64,000 nucleotides of DNA from Oceanococcus sp. HetDA_MAG_MS8 (GCA_019192445.1 JAHCMK010000003.1:434001-498000); one strand, 5' to 3'; positions 30,983-41,377 are shown, numbered from the stretch's first letter. The notes: generated by a model from the sequence alone, not told the origin. A program made the numbers and translations.

Positions 30983-31414
30983 TTAGCGCCGCCAGTCCAG
31001 GCGCATATGCCATTGCACGGTGGGGTCATCCATAGGTGTGCGTCGTCCATCTGAGCTCCATTGGCCGTAGCTCAGTTCGGTGTATACACGGTGGCCCCGC
31101 CAAGGCATATTGGCGCGAACTCTGGGAATGGGCCGAATGAGATTTTGCCCATCCCATGTGCGATAGCCCTTAATGACGGTGCCCAGCGACCAGCGCAGGC
31201 GGTTGTCGCTACGCGGTTCAATGCGCCTAGACCAGCGTAGGGGTTGCTTGTCCGGGTTGTTGCGCTCATGCAGCTGCAGATGCAGATTGCCCTGGCTAGT
31301 AATGGGCCAAGCGATAGCAATGCCATTTTTGATGGCGCCCGTTGCTGGCGCCGCGCTGGCAGCGCCACTTGTACAAAGCACTAAGCTTGCTAAACCCAAC
31401 AGCGTGGATCGCAT
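30983..31414 (-). CDS. Small exported protein of unknown function
   Basis: A 143-residue protein with a clear signal peptide (cleavage near ASA-AP). The mature part of about 120 residues is basic and aromatic-rich, with alternating beta-strand-like segments (LHLQLHERN, LRWSLGTVIKGYRTWDG). I recognise no family. It is convergent with the DUF6351-like gene, 25 bp away, and about 130 bp downstream of the stop of putA, so it may be expressed alone. Confidence 0.7.
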   Translation of the reverse strand: MRSTLLGLASLVLCTSGAASAAPATGAIKNGIAIAWPITSQGNLHLQLHERNNPDKQPLRWSRRIEPRSDNRLRWSLGTVIKGYRTWDGQNLIRPIPRVRANMPWRGHRVYTELSYGQWSSDGRRTPMDDPTVQWHMRLDWRR

Positions 31415-31545
31415 GCTGCACCGTCCCGGCAGCCGGCGGCTGCGCTTGAAAAGGATGGCTCCTAGTCAAGCGCAGCAGCTGTAATAGAAACGTTAAAGGG
31501 CAGTAAAATCAGCGGCTTGTAGCGCGTCTGGGTACGCTGGCTGCG

Positions 31546-34500
31546 TTACTCAGCGATCCTGAACAACTCCGTGTTGCCACCGATGGCGGTGGTATTCACG
31601 CTCAGGCAGCGTTCCGTTGCGAAGCGGTACAAGTAGTGCGGGCCACCCGCTTTGGGGCCAGTGCCTGAGAGGCCACTGCCGCCGAAGGGCTGTGATCCCA
31701 CGACTGCTCCTACCATGCTGCGGTTGATGTAGGTGTTACCCACACCCATGAAACGCGCCCAATTATCCTGGCGCCGGTCCAGTCGGCTATGCACACCAAA
31801 AGTGAGGCCATAGCCGGTGGCTTTGAGATCCTGCATATGTTGATGTAGGTTGCGGGCATTCCAACGCAGCACGTGAAGAACCGGGCCAAACACTTCTTCC
31901 GGAGCTTGGTTGATGCCATCAATCTCGATGATGTGCGGCCCCACAAAGTTTCCGCTGCGCAGGCTGCTGGGCACGCCGAGATGGGCCACGGGACGCGCTT
32001 CAGACTGCATGCGCTCGAGGTGAGCTTGAATTCCTTGCCGGGCCTTTTGATCAATCACCGGCCCCACATCTGTGGACAGCTCCCAGGGTTTGCCCAGGCG
32101 CAGCATCTGCAGCGCTTCCTTGAGCATGGCTAGGAGATCTTTGGCGATGTCTTCTTGCACCAACAGCATTCGCAATGCAGAACAGCGCTGACCGGCTGAG
32201 CCAAAGGCCGAGGCCAAAATGTCGTCGCAGGCGCGTTCCAGCAGGGCGGTGGAATCAACCACCATGGCATTTAAGCCGCCGGTTTCAGCAATTAGCGGCA
32301 AGATGGCCCCAGAACGTTGCGCCAAAGCCAATTGAATGCGCTTGGCGGTGGCGGTAGAGCCAGTAAAGGCCACGCCATCGATGTCACCTTGCGCGATCAA
32401 TGGAGCAGCGACCTCGGCCCCGGTTCCGAGCAGAAGCTGCAAGACCTGGGGCGGCAGGCCTGCTTCGAAGAAGCGTTGTACTGCGACCTGCGCAATGATG
32501 CTGGTCTGCTCGGCGGGCTTCGCCAATACGGTGTTTCCCGCGGCCAAGGCGGCGGCGACTTGGCCGGTGAAAATTGCCAGCGGAAAGTTCCAGGGCGAGA
32601 TGCAGACGAACACACCCCGGCCATGCAAACTCAGAGAGTTAGCTTCCCCTGTAGGTCCAGGTAGCACCTGTGGCTGCTCGAACTCCGCCTCCGCCTGTGC
32701 GGCATAGAAGCGCAGGAAATCCACAGCTTCGCGGACTTCGCTAATGGCATCCGGAATGGTGCGCCCGGCTTCCCGGCTAATGAGATCCAAAAGCTGGGCA
32801 GGTTCGGCTTCCAGGGCGTCAGCCATGGCTCGCAAGATGCGCCCGCGGTCCACACCGCCACGCGCATCCCATGCGGGCTGCGCGGCACGCGCCACGCGCT
32901 GGGCTTCGTCCAGTTCGGTGGGCGTTGCCAAGCGCACGCTGCCCACGCGCATCTGCTGATCAACGGGTGAATACACGTCGATGGGGTCGCCGCCGCAGGG
33001 GAGGCCATTCACCAAACAGCTCGCCTCGGGGCTTGCTGCGCGCCGGTGACGCTCCAAGGCTGACTCCAAAGCCTGTCGGCTCATGGTGCCAAATACATCC
33101 ATGCCTTTGGAGTTCTCGCGGCTTTCTCCATACATCTCATGGGGCAAGGGAATGCGGCCATGAGCATGGTCGTGCGCGTGCGCCCGGCTCTCTCGGATGA
33201 GTTCAGCGGGGTCGGCGATCACATCGCTAATGGGAAGCTGCTCATTGAGGAAGCGGTGGACAAAGCTGGAGTTCGCTCCGTTCTCTAATAGGCGACGAAC
33301 CAGATAAGGGAGAAGGTCGGCGTGCTCGCCCACAGGGGCGTAAACGCGGATTGGAACCTTGGGGTCAACCGCATGTTCTCGGGCCGCCTTGTAGAGCAGC
33401 TCACCCATGCCGTGCAAGCGCTGGAACTCAAATGGCCGCCCCTTGGACATGGCCATCACAGCCGCCATGGTGTGAGCATTGTGGGTGGCGAACTGAGGGT
33501 AGACGCAGTCGCCACAATCGAACAGCATTTGGGCGCACACCAAGTAACTCAGGTCAGTGGCGGCCTTGCTGGTGTAGACCGGGTAGCCCGGATGGCCCTG
33601 CTCCTGGCTGTGCTTGATCTCGGAATCCCAGTAGGCACCCTTAACCAAGCGCACGGGAATCTGATGCGCGGTGTCTTCAGCAAGCTGTTGCAACCATTCG
33701 ATAATGGCCGGTGTACGGAGTTGGTAGGCCTGTAACGCAAGCCCCAAGCCGTTCCAGCCACGAATCTTGGGCTCTTGCAGCAGCTGCTCCAGAATTTCCA
33801 GGCTGGTCTCCAGCCGGTCAACTTCTTCAGCATCCAGCGTGATTGGAACATCGCGCTCCGCGGCTTGAACGATGAGACTACGGATGCGCGGATAGAGCTC
33901 ATCCCAGACCCGCTGGGGCTGCGTGGCCTCGTATCGTGGATGTAGAGCCGAGAGCTTGATAGATACCGAAGCGCGGCGTGTCAGCGGTTCGGAGCTGTTT
34001 GCGTCGCGGCGGCCCACGGCCTGAATAGCATTGGCGTAATGCTCGAAATATCGGCTGGCCATGCTGGGTGTGCGTGCGCCTTCCCCAAGCATGTCGAAGG
34101 AGAATAGTCCTGGCACGTAGCCTTTTTTGGGGCGACGCTCCAGGGCGTCTTCAATGCGCTCGGCATAGACAAACTGGCCGCCCATAATGGCCATCGCTTG
34201 GCGCACCGCCCCACGAATGGTGCTTTCGCTGCTTTTGGCGACCCACTTGCGGATACGGGTGCCCAAGGCGTGGGCTTCTTGTTGCTCAGATTCGAGTAGC
34301 CGCCCGGTCAGCATTAATGCCCACACGCCAGCGTTGACAAATATTTTCTCCGAGTGGCCGCGGTGTTCAGACCATTTGCCAGCCAAGATTTTTTCCGCAA
34401 TGAGTGCATCTTGGGTAGGGGCATCTGGCACGCGCAGTAACGCCTCGGCCAGACACATCAAGGCAACTCCCTCCTGATTGCTCAAACCGAATTGATTCAA

Positions 34501-34731
34501 GAAGGCGTCTAATGTTCCCTGCCGGGAACGTTGCTCCCGGGATGCAGCAACCACTTGCTGGGCAACCTCTCCCACATCTGCGGCAGGGTAGGGCTTGGCT
34601 TTGACACGCCGGAGTAGTTCATCAACGGCCAGCTCTTCGCTGAGGTGCTTTTGCTTAAGCACACGGTTCCAGCGTTGGGTGCGTTGGGGGAGGTCGGCGT
34701 TGTCCATCGGTATGGTTCGCATTGGTATCAC
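31546..34731 (-). CDS. putA: Bifunctional proline dehydrogenase / glutamate-semialdehyde dehydrogenase
   Basis: Oxidises proline to glutamate in two steps (FAD then NAD). The 1061-residue protein has the PRODH barrel (about residues 130-470: SIKLSALHPRYE, RLVKGAYWDSEIK) and an ALDH domain (about 560-1040) with SPWNFPLAIFTGQ, the FTGS motif and the catalytic Cys850 in GSAGQRCSALR. It lacks the N-terminal ribbon-helix-helix domain of trifunctional PutA, so it should be an enzyme only. Several Met codons (34731, 34722, 34707) are possible starts. No putP or regulator is adjacent. Confidence 0.95.
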   Translation of the reverse strand: MIPMRTIPMDNADLPQRTQRWNRVLKQKHLSEELAVDELLRRVKAKPYPAADVGEVAQQVVAASREQRSRQGTLDAFLNQFGLSNQEGVALMCLAEALLRVPDAPTQDALIAEKILAGKWSEHRGHSEKIFVNAGVWALMLTGRLLESEQQEAHALGTRIRKWVAKSSESTIRGAVRQAMAIMGGQFVYAERIEDALERRPKKGYVPGLFSFDMLGEGARTPSMASRYFEHYANAIQAVGRRDANSSEPLTRRASVSIKLSALHPRYEATQPQRVWDELYPRIRSLIVQAAERDVPITLDAEEVDRLETSLEILEQLLQEPKIRGWNGLGLALQAYQLRTPAIIEWLQQLAEDTAHQIPVRLVKGAYWDSEIKHSQEQGHPGYPVYTSKAATDLSYLVCAQMLFDCGDCVYPQFATHNAHTMAAVMAMSKGRPFEFQRLHGMGELLYKAAREHAVDPKVPIRVYAPVGEHADLLPYLVRRLLENGANSSFVHRFLNEQLPISDVIADPAELIRESRAHAHDHAHGRIPLPHEMYGESRENSKGMDVFGTMSRQALESALERHRRAASPEASCLVNGLPCGGDPIDVYSPVDQQMRVGSVRLATPTELDEAQRVARAAQPAWDARGGVDRGRILRAMADALEAEPAQLLDLISREAGRTIPDAISEVREAVDFLRFYAAQAEAEFEQPQVLPGPTGEANSLSLHGRGVFVCISPWNFPLAIFTGQVAAALAAGNTVLAKPAEQTSIIAQVAVQRFFEAGLPPQVLQLLLGTGAEVAAPLIAQGDIDGVAFTGSTATAKRIQLALAQRSGAILPLIAETGGLNAMVVDSTALLERACDDILASAFGSAGQRCSALRMLLVQEDIAKDLLAMLKEALQMLRLGKPWELSTDVGPVIDQKARQGIQAHLERMQSEARPVAHLGVPSSLRSGNFVGPHIIEIDGINQAPEEVFGPVLHVLRWNARNLHQHMQDLKATGYGLTFGVHSRLDRRQDNWARFMGVGNTYINRSMVGAVVGSQPFGGSGLSGTGPKAGGPHYLYRFATERCLSVNTTAIGGNTELFRIAE

Positions 34732-34818
34732 GCGGGATACGAGTGATATCCCACCCTAACAGCCAGCGCAAGCGAAATGGTGTAGTTGCGCCTTTGAGGT
34801 CCGCAAATAGCCCTAAAG

Positions 34819-35508
34819 TCAGGAGGCGTGTTTAATCCAGCGAAAGGTGAGATTGATGCGCCAGTCCTTGACCCGCAGGCGTTTGGGAATAGCGTGTTGC
34901 CAAAGCTGCTGGGTGCGGCCAGACATTACTACCAAGTCGTCATGAGCCAGTTCAATGCTCCACGGTGGGGACGGCCTGGGCCGAGATTTGGGGCGCATTT
35001 GGAAGCTCCGTGTGGCCCCTAGCGAGTAGGAGGCTATAACGGGACGCTCTCCAAGCTCGGCCTCGTCGTCCGCATGCCAGCCCATACTGTCATGGCCGTC
35101 CCTGTAGGCATTACACAACACGCTGTTGAATGTGTGCCCAGTCAAGGTTTCCAGGCATTTTTGAATCCGCAATAGAGAATCTGGCCAGGGACGCGGGTGA
35201 AACCGGGTTCCTGAATAGGAATACGCTGCCTCAGGGTCGCCGATCCAGCAGCTTAGCCTGGGCTGCAGATGCTGTTTGCCGTAGATTTGGATGGACTGTT
35301 GTTCCCAGGGGAGTGTCGCGCGTAATTCCGCCAACGTGCGCGCGGCATGCTCTGCGCCCAATGCTTCGCGGTAAAGTACGAGGCTGGCCCCGTCACCCGG
35401 TTGCAAGGCTACTGGCGTCGATAGTGTCGAGCGTTCGGGATCATTCACGCGACTAGTTGCCACCTTGGCGTCCATAGAGTTGTCATGCGGGTAACACATC
35501 ATAGGCAC
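34819..35508 (-). CDS. AlkB-like 2-oxoglutarate/Fe(II) dioxygenase
   Basis: Probable DNA/RNA demethylase of the AlkB family (ALKBH2/3-like). The 229-residue protein has the iron ligands in WHADDE (His and Asp) and a distal His in QHAIPK, plus the 2-oxoglutarate arginine pattern RINLTFR. RLSCWIGD and YSYSG match the nucleotide-recognition region. The start is uncertain: GTG at 35508, ATGs at 35502 and 35499, or ATG at 35475. It sits upstream of putA on the same strand, 87 bp from it. Confidence 0.9.
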   Translation of the reverse strand: MPMMCYPHDNSMDAKVATSRVNDPERSTLSTPVALQPGDGASLVLYREALGAEHAARTLAELRATLPWEQQSIQIYGKQHLQPRLSCWIGDPEAAYSYSGTRFHPRPWPDSLLRIQKCLETLTGHTFNSVLCNAYRDGHDSMGWHADDEAELGERPVIASYSLGATRSFQMRPKSRPRPSPPWSIELAHDDLVVMSGRTQQLWQHAIPKRLRVKDWRINLTFRWIKHAS

Positions 35509-35566
35509 ATGACTATGTTCACTCGCGTAGGTTGAGGCCCGCGTCGCCCATACTAAAGGCTACCTT

Positions 35567-36382
35567 ATGGTCCATGAATGGATGTTCCTTGGCAGCGGCA
35601 ACAGCCAAAGCCCAGATTTAGGAAATGCCGCCGCCGTTTGGCTAAGTGACGGCAAGCCGCGTTTGTTGGTGGACTGCGGCTGGTCGGTTCCCCAGCTGTG
35701 GCAGCGAGATTTTGATGCGCTGCCACCGGCGATATTTCTGACTCATGTGCACATGGACCACTGCGCTGGCTTGGAGAGTTGGTACTACCAGCTTGCCGTG
35801 GCAGCAGAAAATGGCAATCCGCAGCCACTGCTGAAATTGTTCTGCCCGGCGGAGTTGGTGCCCTTACTTCAACAGCGGTTGGGCTCTTATCCGGAGGCTC
35901 TGGCCGAAGGTGGAAGCAACTTTTGGGATGTTTTCCAGCTCATACCTGTGCATCGCCAGTTTTGGCTGGATGGAATCCGCTGCGAGGTCTTCCCTACGCG
36001 CCACCATCGCCCAAACTCGGCCTTTGGCCTTGCTGTGCCCGGCTTGTTTTTCTACAGCGGAGACACCCGGCCGATTCCAGAATGGGTGACTGCCTTGGCT
36101 GGAGCTGGGGAGACTATCTTCCATGACGCTGGGCTTAGCGGGAATCCGGCGCACACCGGCATCGAGGACCTAGTACGCGAGTACAGCCAGGGGCAGCGGG
36201 AGCGCATGGTGCTCTACCATTTGGAGAACGAGTCGGCGGTACAGCAGGCTGAAGCGGCAGGCTATCGTGTGGCGAGACCAGGAGATGTTTTTGATTTGGG
36301 CCGCCATGGACAGGCAACCACGCACAGCTCTCACCCGGCTTCCGCTCAAGAGCCCCGCTCCAAAGATCCCGGCCCTGCTTAG
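35567..36382 (+). CDS. MBL-fold metallohydrolase
   Basis: A 271-residue metallo-beta-lactamase-fold enzyme with the zinc motif HVHMDHCAG near residue 64, further ligands in SGDTRP and HDAGL, and a C-terminal His region (VLYHLEN). The layout resembles RNase Z-like or phosphodiesterase-like members rather than beta-lactamases. The substrate is unknown. The last 30 residues are low complexity. Divergent from the AlkB-like gene and about 100 bp before glmS. Confidence 0.85.
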   Translation: MVHEWMFLGSGNSQSPDLGNAAAVWLSDGKPRLLVDCGWSVPQLWQRDFDALPPAIFLTHVHMDHCAGLESWYYQLAVAAENGNPQPLLKLFCPAELVPLLQQRLGSYPEALAEGGSNFWDVFQLIPVHRQFWLDGIRCEVFPTRHHRPNSAFGLAVPGLFFYSGDTRPIPEWVTALAGAGETIFHDAGLSGNPAHTGIEDLVREYSQGQRERMVLYHLENESAVQQAEAAGYRVARPGDVFDLGRHGQATTHSSHPASAQEPRSKDPGPA

Positions 36383-36485
36383 AGATTGATGCTGACTTTA
36401 GCCCTGGGTGCGGCAGGAGTGGAGCAAGCCTCGGTACACTAGCGCTCTTGACCAGGGACGTGTTCAGTAGAGTGAGAACGAGCTG

Positions 36486-38318
36486 ATGTGTGGAATCGTA
36501 GCGGCGGTTGGCAGCCGAAATGTGGTGCCAATCTTGATGGAGGGCTTACGCCGTTTGGAGTATCGGGGATACGACTCGGCAGGTTTGGCCATCCAAGATT
36601 CGCCCTCGACACTGACAACGGTTCGGGCCGTGGGCAAGGTGGCTGCGTTGGGGGAGGCTGTTGAGCAGGCGAAGACGCAGGGCAGTTGCGGCATCGCGCA
36701 TACTCGATGGGCCACTCACGGTGGGGTCAGCGAGAACAACGCGCATCCGCAAACCGTCGCTGACCAGCTGTCGGTCGTGCATAACGGCATTATTGAAAAC
36801 GATGTGGAGCTCCGCGAGGAGCTGCGCGCCGACGGCGTCGTCTTTCACTCGCAGACAGATACGGAAGTGGTTGCCCACCTCATCGCCCGCGCCCTGCAGG
36901 GGGGCGATCTCCATGCCGCCGTGCAGGCAGCGATAGAACGTTTGCGGGGCGCTTATGCCATCGCGGTGATGTGGTCTCATGCTCCGCAGCAGTTAGTGTG
37001 TGCCCGAATGGGTTCGCCGTTGGTTCTCGGCCTTGGAGTGGGGGAGCATTTTGCTGCCTCCGATGCCCAAGCCCTATTGCCAGTCACCCAGCGCTTCATT
37101 TATTTGCAGGACGGGGATACTGCTGAGCTTAGCGCCGATAGCTTGACAATCTACGATCGCGACAAGCAGTTGGTGGAGCGCCCCGCCAAAGAGCTGGCGG
37201 CATTGGGCGATGCCTCCGACAAGGCCGGGTATCGTCACTACATGCTCAAAGAGATATTTGAGCAGCCACAGGCTTTGCTCGACACCTTGCAGGGGCGTTT
37301 GACCGAAGCGCAGCTGCTGGAGAGCTCTCTGGGGCCCGCGGCCACCGATATTCTCAGTCAGGTGCAGCAAGTCCATATTGCGGCTTGTGGAACCAGCTGG
37401 CATGCCGGATTAGTCGGGGGAGGTTGGATAGAGCAGTTGGCACGACTTCCTGTACAGGTGGAGCTCGCCAGCGAGTACCGCTATCGCGAACCTGTTGTGC
37501 CTCCCAATACTTTGTTTATCACCCTCTCACAGTCTGGGGAAACGGCTGATACCTTGGCTGCGTTGCGCTACGCCAAGCAGGCGGGCTACCTGGCGACACT
37601 CACGATCTGCAATAGCCCGCAGTCGTCTATGGTGCATGAGAGTGATCTGGTGATGCTGACGCGTGCCGGTGTCGAGATTGGTGTGGCCAGCACCAAAGCC
37701 TTCACCACGCAGTTGCTCAGCATGCTTTTGGTCGCCGGCTATGTCGCCAAGCAGCAGCAGCGCTTGTCGGCGCAGGCTGAGTCAGCGCTGTGCCGAGATT
37801 TACTCAGCGCTCCGGGTGTTGTTGAGCGTGCCCTGCACATGGACCGCAGCTTGAATGTATTGGCTGAGCAGTTCGTGGAGAAACACCATTGCCTGTTTTT
37901 GGGGCGCGGATTGCATTATCCCGTCGCCATGGAAGGAGCTCTTAAGCTCAAAGAAATCAGTTATATCCACGCTGAAGCCTATGCTGCGGGGGAGTTGAAA
38001 CATGGCCCGCTGGCATTGATTGACGAAGACATGCCGGTGGTGGCGGTCGCCCCTGGAGATGCACTGGCGGATAAGCTGCGCGCCAACCTCCAGGTCGTGC
38101 GCGCTCGCGGCGGCCAGCTATACGTGTTTGCAGATCCAGGTGCAGCATTAGAGTCCGAACCCGGCGTGCACGTTATCCACATGCCGGAGGCGCCAGCCAG
38201 TATTGCGCCACTCTTGTTTACTGTGCCGCTGCAGCTTCTCTCTTATCATGTAGCGGTATTGAAGGGTACGGACGTCGATCAACCACGTAATTTGGCGAAG
38301 TCGGTGACAGTGGAATGA
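36486..38318 (+). CDS. glmS: Glutamine--fructose-6-phosphate aminotransferase
   Basis: Makes glucosamine-6-phosphate, the entry to UDP-GlcNAc. The 610-residue protein has the N-terminal glutaminase with Cys2 (MCGIVAAVG) and RWATHGG, then two SIS domains (CGTSWHAGL; SQSGETADTL) and the usual C-terminal end (KSVTVE). In many gammaproteobacteria glmS follows glmU; here the two are about 15 kb apart. I saw no glmS ribozyme-like element upstream. Confidence 0.97.
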   Translation: MCGIVAAVGSRNVVPILMEGLRRLEYRGYDSAGLAIQDSPSTLTTVRAVGKVAALGEAVEQAKTQGSCGIAHTRWATHGGVSENNAHPQTVADQLSVVHNGIIENDVELREELRADGVVFHSQTDTEVVAHLIARALQGGDLHAAVQAAIERLRGAYAIAVMWSHAPQQLVCARMGSPLVLGLGVGEHFAASDAQALLPVTQRFIYLQDGDTAELSADSLTIYDRDKQLVERPAKELAALGDASDKAGYRHYMLKEIFEQPQALLDTLQGRLTEAQLLESSLGPAATDILSQVQQVHIAACGTSWHAGLVGGGWIEQLARLPVQVELASEYRYREPVVPPNTLFITLSQSGETADTLAALRYAKQAGYLATLTICNSPQSSMVHESDLVMLTRAGVEIGVASTKAFTTQLLSMLLVAGYVAKQQQRLSAQAESALCRDLLSAPGVVERALHMDRSLNVLAEQFVEKHHCLFLGRGLHYPVAMEGALKLKEISYIHAEAYAAGELKHGPLALIDEDMPVVAVAPGDALADKLRANLQVVRARGGQLYVFADPGAALESEPGVHVIHMPEAPASIAPLLFTVPLQLLSYHVAVLKGTDVDQPRNLAKSVTVE

Positions 38319-38422
38319 GGTTCAAGGCCTTTGCCTAAGCTATTGAATCTACGTATGATCGACGAGGTTATGTTTTTACCCAGGGGAATCACCCGTTCTG
38401 GGGTGCTGAGGGAACCAAAGTA

Positions 38423-41377
38423 ATGCGACGCTTAACCAAATTTTCGGCCCTGTGGGCTGTGCTGCTCGTGCTCACAACCGCATGCGGTGGGGGCAGTGGG
38501 GGGAGTTCAGATAACCCCGACCCGAACAACATCCCACCAGAGGCTGATGCTGGCGCTAATCGTTCAGTGAACAGCAACGCTACGGTTCCTCTTGTCGGGT
38601 CTGCGAGTGACCCTGATGGTGATGACGGTGAGTTAGAGATCAGCTGGAGGCAGATTGAAGGATCGCCGGTAGTAACCATCTCAAACGCGAACTCTGTAAG
38701 CGCCAGTTTCTTCGCCCCGGAGGTCAGCAGCACTCGGACTTTGGTGTTTGAGTTAGCGGTGACCGATGAGCGCGGCGCGACTGTGAGACGCACTGTGGCT
38801 ATCACCTTGTTGGTTCCTGAAAGCCCAGTAGCACCCACAATTGTTACGCCGATCCCGGAACAAACCGCCAATGAAGGCGACACGGTTACCTTAACGGCTG
38901 AGGCTTCAGATGCCGATGGCAGTATTACTCGATACCAATGGTCCTTCGAGGGAGCAGAGCCTGCCCTTCTTGAAGGTGTAGCACTGGGACCAATCCTAGG
39001 CAATAACGACGATACGGCGGCGGCGACATTTACTGCGCCTGCTGTTGCGGAAGTGACCATACTCGAGTTCGAACTAACGGTTGTCGATAACTCGAATGCA
39101 CAAAATACCGCCTCAGCCAGCGCATTCGTGACGGTATACCCGCTACCTGCAGAGGCCGACGATAGTGACCTTTACGTCCTATCCTCAGCCGGGGAGATTC
39201 TGCGGTATCAATATCGACCTGGGCCGCAAACCAACTTGTTCATTGCAGACCAAAATTTTGGGAACCTCCAACTTGGAGGCACTGACGGAGCCATCATCAA
39301 TGACGGCATGCGGATGCTTCCTGACGGTAGGCTCGTCGCTGTAGATGATGATGACAATAATGGGGTGCGTGAACTTTGCGCGGTGCCGCGTAGGACGGCC
39401 GTCTCATCATTCGATGATTCCGAAAGTACCGGCTACGATCGAAGCTTCTCGCAAGAGACCCTTGTTGAAAATTATGGAGACGTGACTGTAGCGGTGAGCA
39501 AGGGCTATTTGATTGCCCTTGATAACTTCACCGATGACTCCGAATTACGTGGCATACACGTCTATGGGTCAACGGCCGCAGCGGGGACCCCGCCTCTTGT
39601 AGCGAGTATCCCCTTAGGCCCAGTTGCGAACGGAGTGATGTATTTAGAGGATGTCGACCAACTCTTTGTAACTTTGGCGACAGGGCGCATCGCTATCTAC
39701 GATGACTTTATCGCGGAGGTCGAATTTGCAAGAGCTGCGGTCGAAGCCGACGAAACGCCCGGTTCTACGATCTTGGCTGACGCCGTGGTTGCTGTGCGGG
39801 AGCCCGCCAGTGGTGAAGAAGTCGGCATTAATCCACAGGGCATGGCATATCACGCTCCCAGTGATCGCCTAATCGTCGTCGATGCCGGTCTGCTGATTGA
39901 CCCCGCGGCGCCTCAAAGCGCAGCTGACGGTCAACTTTTTGTGATTGGCGAAGCCACAGCTCTTGTTGAGGGTGGGTTTGGGACCAATGCTGTGGCTGAC
40001 GCCGTACTATCCATACCCGGTGGGGATAATCGTCTTGGTGATCCTGTTTCCGTAGTGCTCAACGGACGCGATGCGGTCGTCGCAGATGCGGGCAATGATC
40101 GAGTGGTTGTCATCGAAGATGTCTTTGCGTTGGACGGCGTTAGCCCGCCCACGGTCGCTCAAGCCATTGTTGTGAGTACACCCACAAGCCTAGTGCTGCG
40201 CCCACTGGATCTAATCGCTCAGCCCAGCGTTGATACGCTAGGTTCGGATCAGGCTGCGGTTGCTGGCGACGCTTCATTTGTGCTCACAACGCAGTTCGAC
40301 AGTGCCAACAACCAGATGCGCATTCAAAGGCTGTCGCGCGATTTGGGCGATCTTGGCATGGTGCCTGCGTTGAACGTCCCGCTCACGGGTGACTTGCAGC
40401 CAGCCGGTTTGGCCCTGGATGTTTTGGGTAATGTATATGCTGCCAGCTTCATTGAAGCGGAGCAGGGCCTGTTCCCGCCGCTGGACCCCGATGTTCCAGG
40501 TGTCACTCGGCTCGATGTGTTGAACGCGGCTGCAAAAAACCGACTGAGCCCGGAAGGGGTTTCAACCCAGGACTTTCGTGACCGAACCATACTGGCGCAG
40601 GAAACGACTGCTCAGGTCGAGACCCCTTTAGGAATGACCATTGTTGATGAGTTCGGAGTGGCTCTGATTGCCGACGGCGGAGGTGCCGGCCCTGCGGGTA
40701 TCAAAGTGGTGAGTCTATGCGGCGTGGGAGGCACGCTGGGTGCGAATATTCCGGTGGAAGGGAATATTCCCACTGGCGTTGACTTTGATAGTCGCACGGG
40801 AACCCTTTATGTCAGCCTTGCGGCAAATGCCACCAACTCAAGTGTTGGTCGCTTTGCCGTATACCAGAACTTCTCTTCTTACTTGGGTAGCCTGATTGCA
40901 GGTAGTCAAGACAACACGCCGCCAAACCCCTCTGAAGTGGTGTCGGTGGTACGTAACGATGGCTTTGATACCGCAGCGGCGGCTGGCTACACGGCGATTG
41001 AGTACATCCCAGGTGCAGATGTTTTGGTGTTGGCCACGAATACTCAGGGGCAAGAGGCAAGTGTTGGAGGCCTGCATGTGATTCGTTCAGCCAATCTTGC
41101 ACCTCCGCAGCTACTCGACGGGCAGACTTTCGTGGACGCGGAGATCACTGGCGATGGCACCTTCCTCCAGAACCCTGTCGATCTTGCATTTGATGGCAGC
41201 AACCTTTTTGTGGCCGAGCTTGGCAACGGTCGGGTCCTATCTTTTGCTGACATCACTGAAACCTCAGGCGGTAACCTCGCTCCCCAAGCAGAGCGAGATG
41301 CGGTGGGTGTACGCGGCGTAGTCCCCGTTCCTGAATATGTGGGGACCCTGCGGCAACGAGCTGTCGCAGCACCGTGA
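38423..41377 (+). CDS. Large lipoprotein with Ig/PKD repeats and a beta-propeller-like region
   Basis: A 984-residue exported lipoprotein (lipobox LTTAC, about residue 20) followed by a Gly/Ser linker (GGGSGGSS). Two Ig-like PKD/K319-type domains lie at about residues 38-135 and 140-235 (each with DPDG or DADG and a conserved Trp). The remaining 730 residues are strand-rich repeats with phrases such as VYAASF, LYVSLA and NLFVAELGNGRVL, as in NHL/SMP-30-type propellers. Surface or periplasmic binding is plausible. Base composition looks more AT-rich than its neighbours. A strong terminator follows. Confidence 0.75.
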   Translation: MRRLTKFSALWAVLLVLTTACGGGSGGSSDNPDPNNIPPEADAGANRSVNSNATVPLVGSASDPDGDDGELEISWRQIEGSPVVTISNANSVSASFFAPEVSSTRTLVFELAVTDERGATVRRTVAITLLVPESPVAPTIVTPIPEQTANEGDTVTLTAEASDADGSITRYQWSFEGAEPALLEGVALGPILGNNDDTAAATFTAPAVAEVTILEFELTVVDNSNAQNTASASAFVTVYPLPAEADDSDLYVLSSAGEILRYQYRPGPQTNLFIADQNFGNLQLGGTDGAIINDGMRMLPDGRLVAVDDDDNNGVRELCAVPRRTAVSSFDDSESTGYDRSFSQETLVENYGDVTVAVSKGYLIALDNFTDDSELRGIHVYGSTAAAGTPPLVASIPLGPVANGVMYLEDVDQLFVTLATGRIAIYDDFIAEVEFARAAVEADETPGSTILADAVVAVREPASGEEVGINPQGMAYHAPSDRLIVVDAGLLIDPAAPQSAADGQLFVIGEATALVEGGFGTNAVADAVLSIPGGDNRLGDPVSVVLNGRDAVVADAGNDRVVVIEDVFALDGVSPPTVAQAIVVSTPTSLVLRPLDLIAQPSVDTLGSDQAAVAGDASFVLTTQFDSANNQMRIQRLSRDLGDLGMVPALNVPLTGDLQPAGLALDVLGNVYAASFIEAEQGLFPPLDPDVPGVTRLDVLNAAAKNRLSPEGVSTQDFRDRTILAQETTAQVETPLGMTIVDEFGVALIADGGGAGPAGIKVVSLCGVGGTLGANIPVEGNIPTGVDFDSRTGTLYVSLAANATNSSVGRFAVYQNFSSYLGSLIAGSQDNTPPNPSEVVSVVRNDGFDTAAAAGYTAIEYIPGADVLVLATNTQGQEASVGGLHVIRSANLAPPQLLDGQTFVDAEITGDGTFLQNPVDLAFDGSNLFVAELGNGRVLSFADITETSGGNLAPQAERDAVGVRGVVPVPEYVGTLRQRAVAAP

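Noticed and set aside
36383-36485. glmS ribozyme-like leader
   Set aside because: Only about 100 bp, no recognisable ribozyme core, and such ribozymes belong to Gram-positive lineages.
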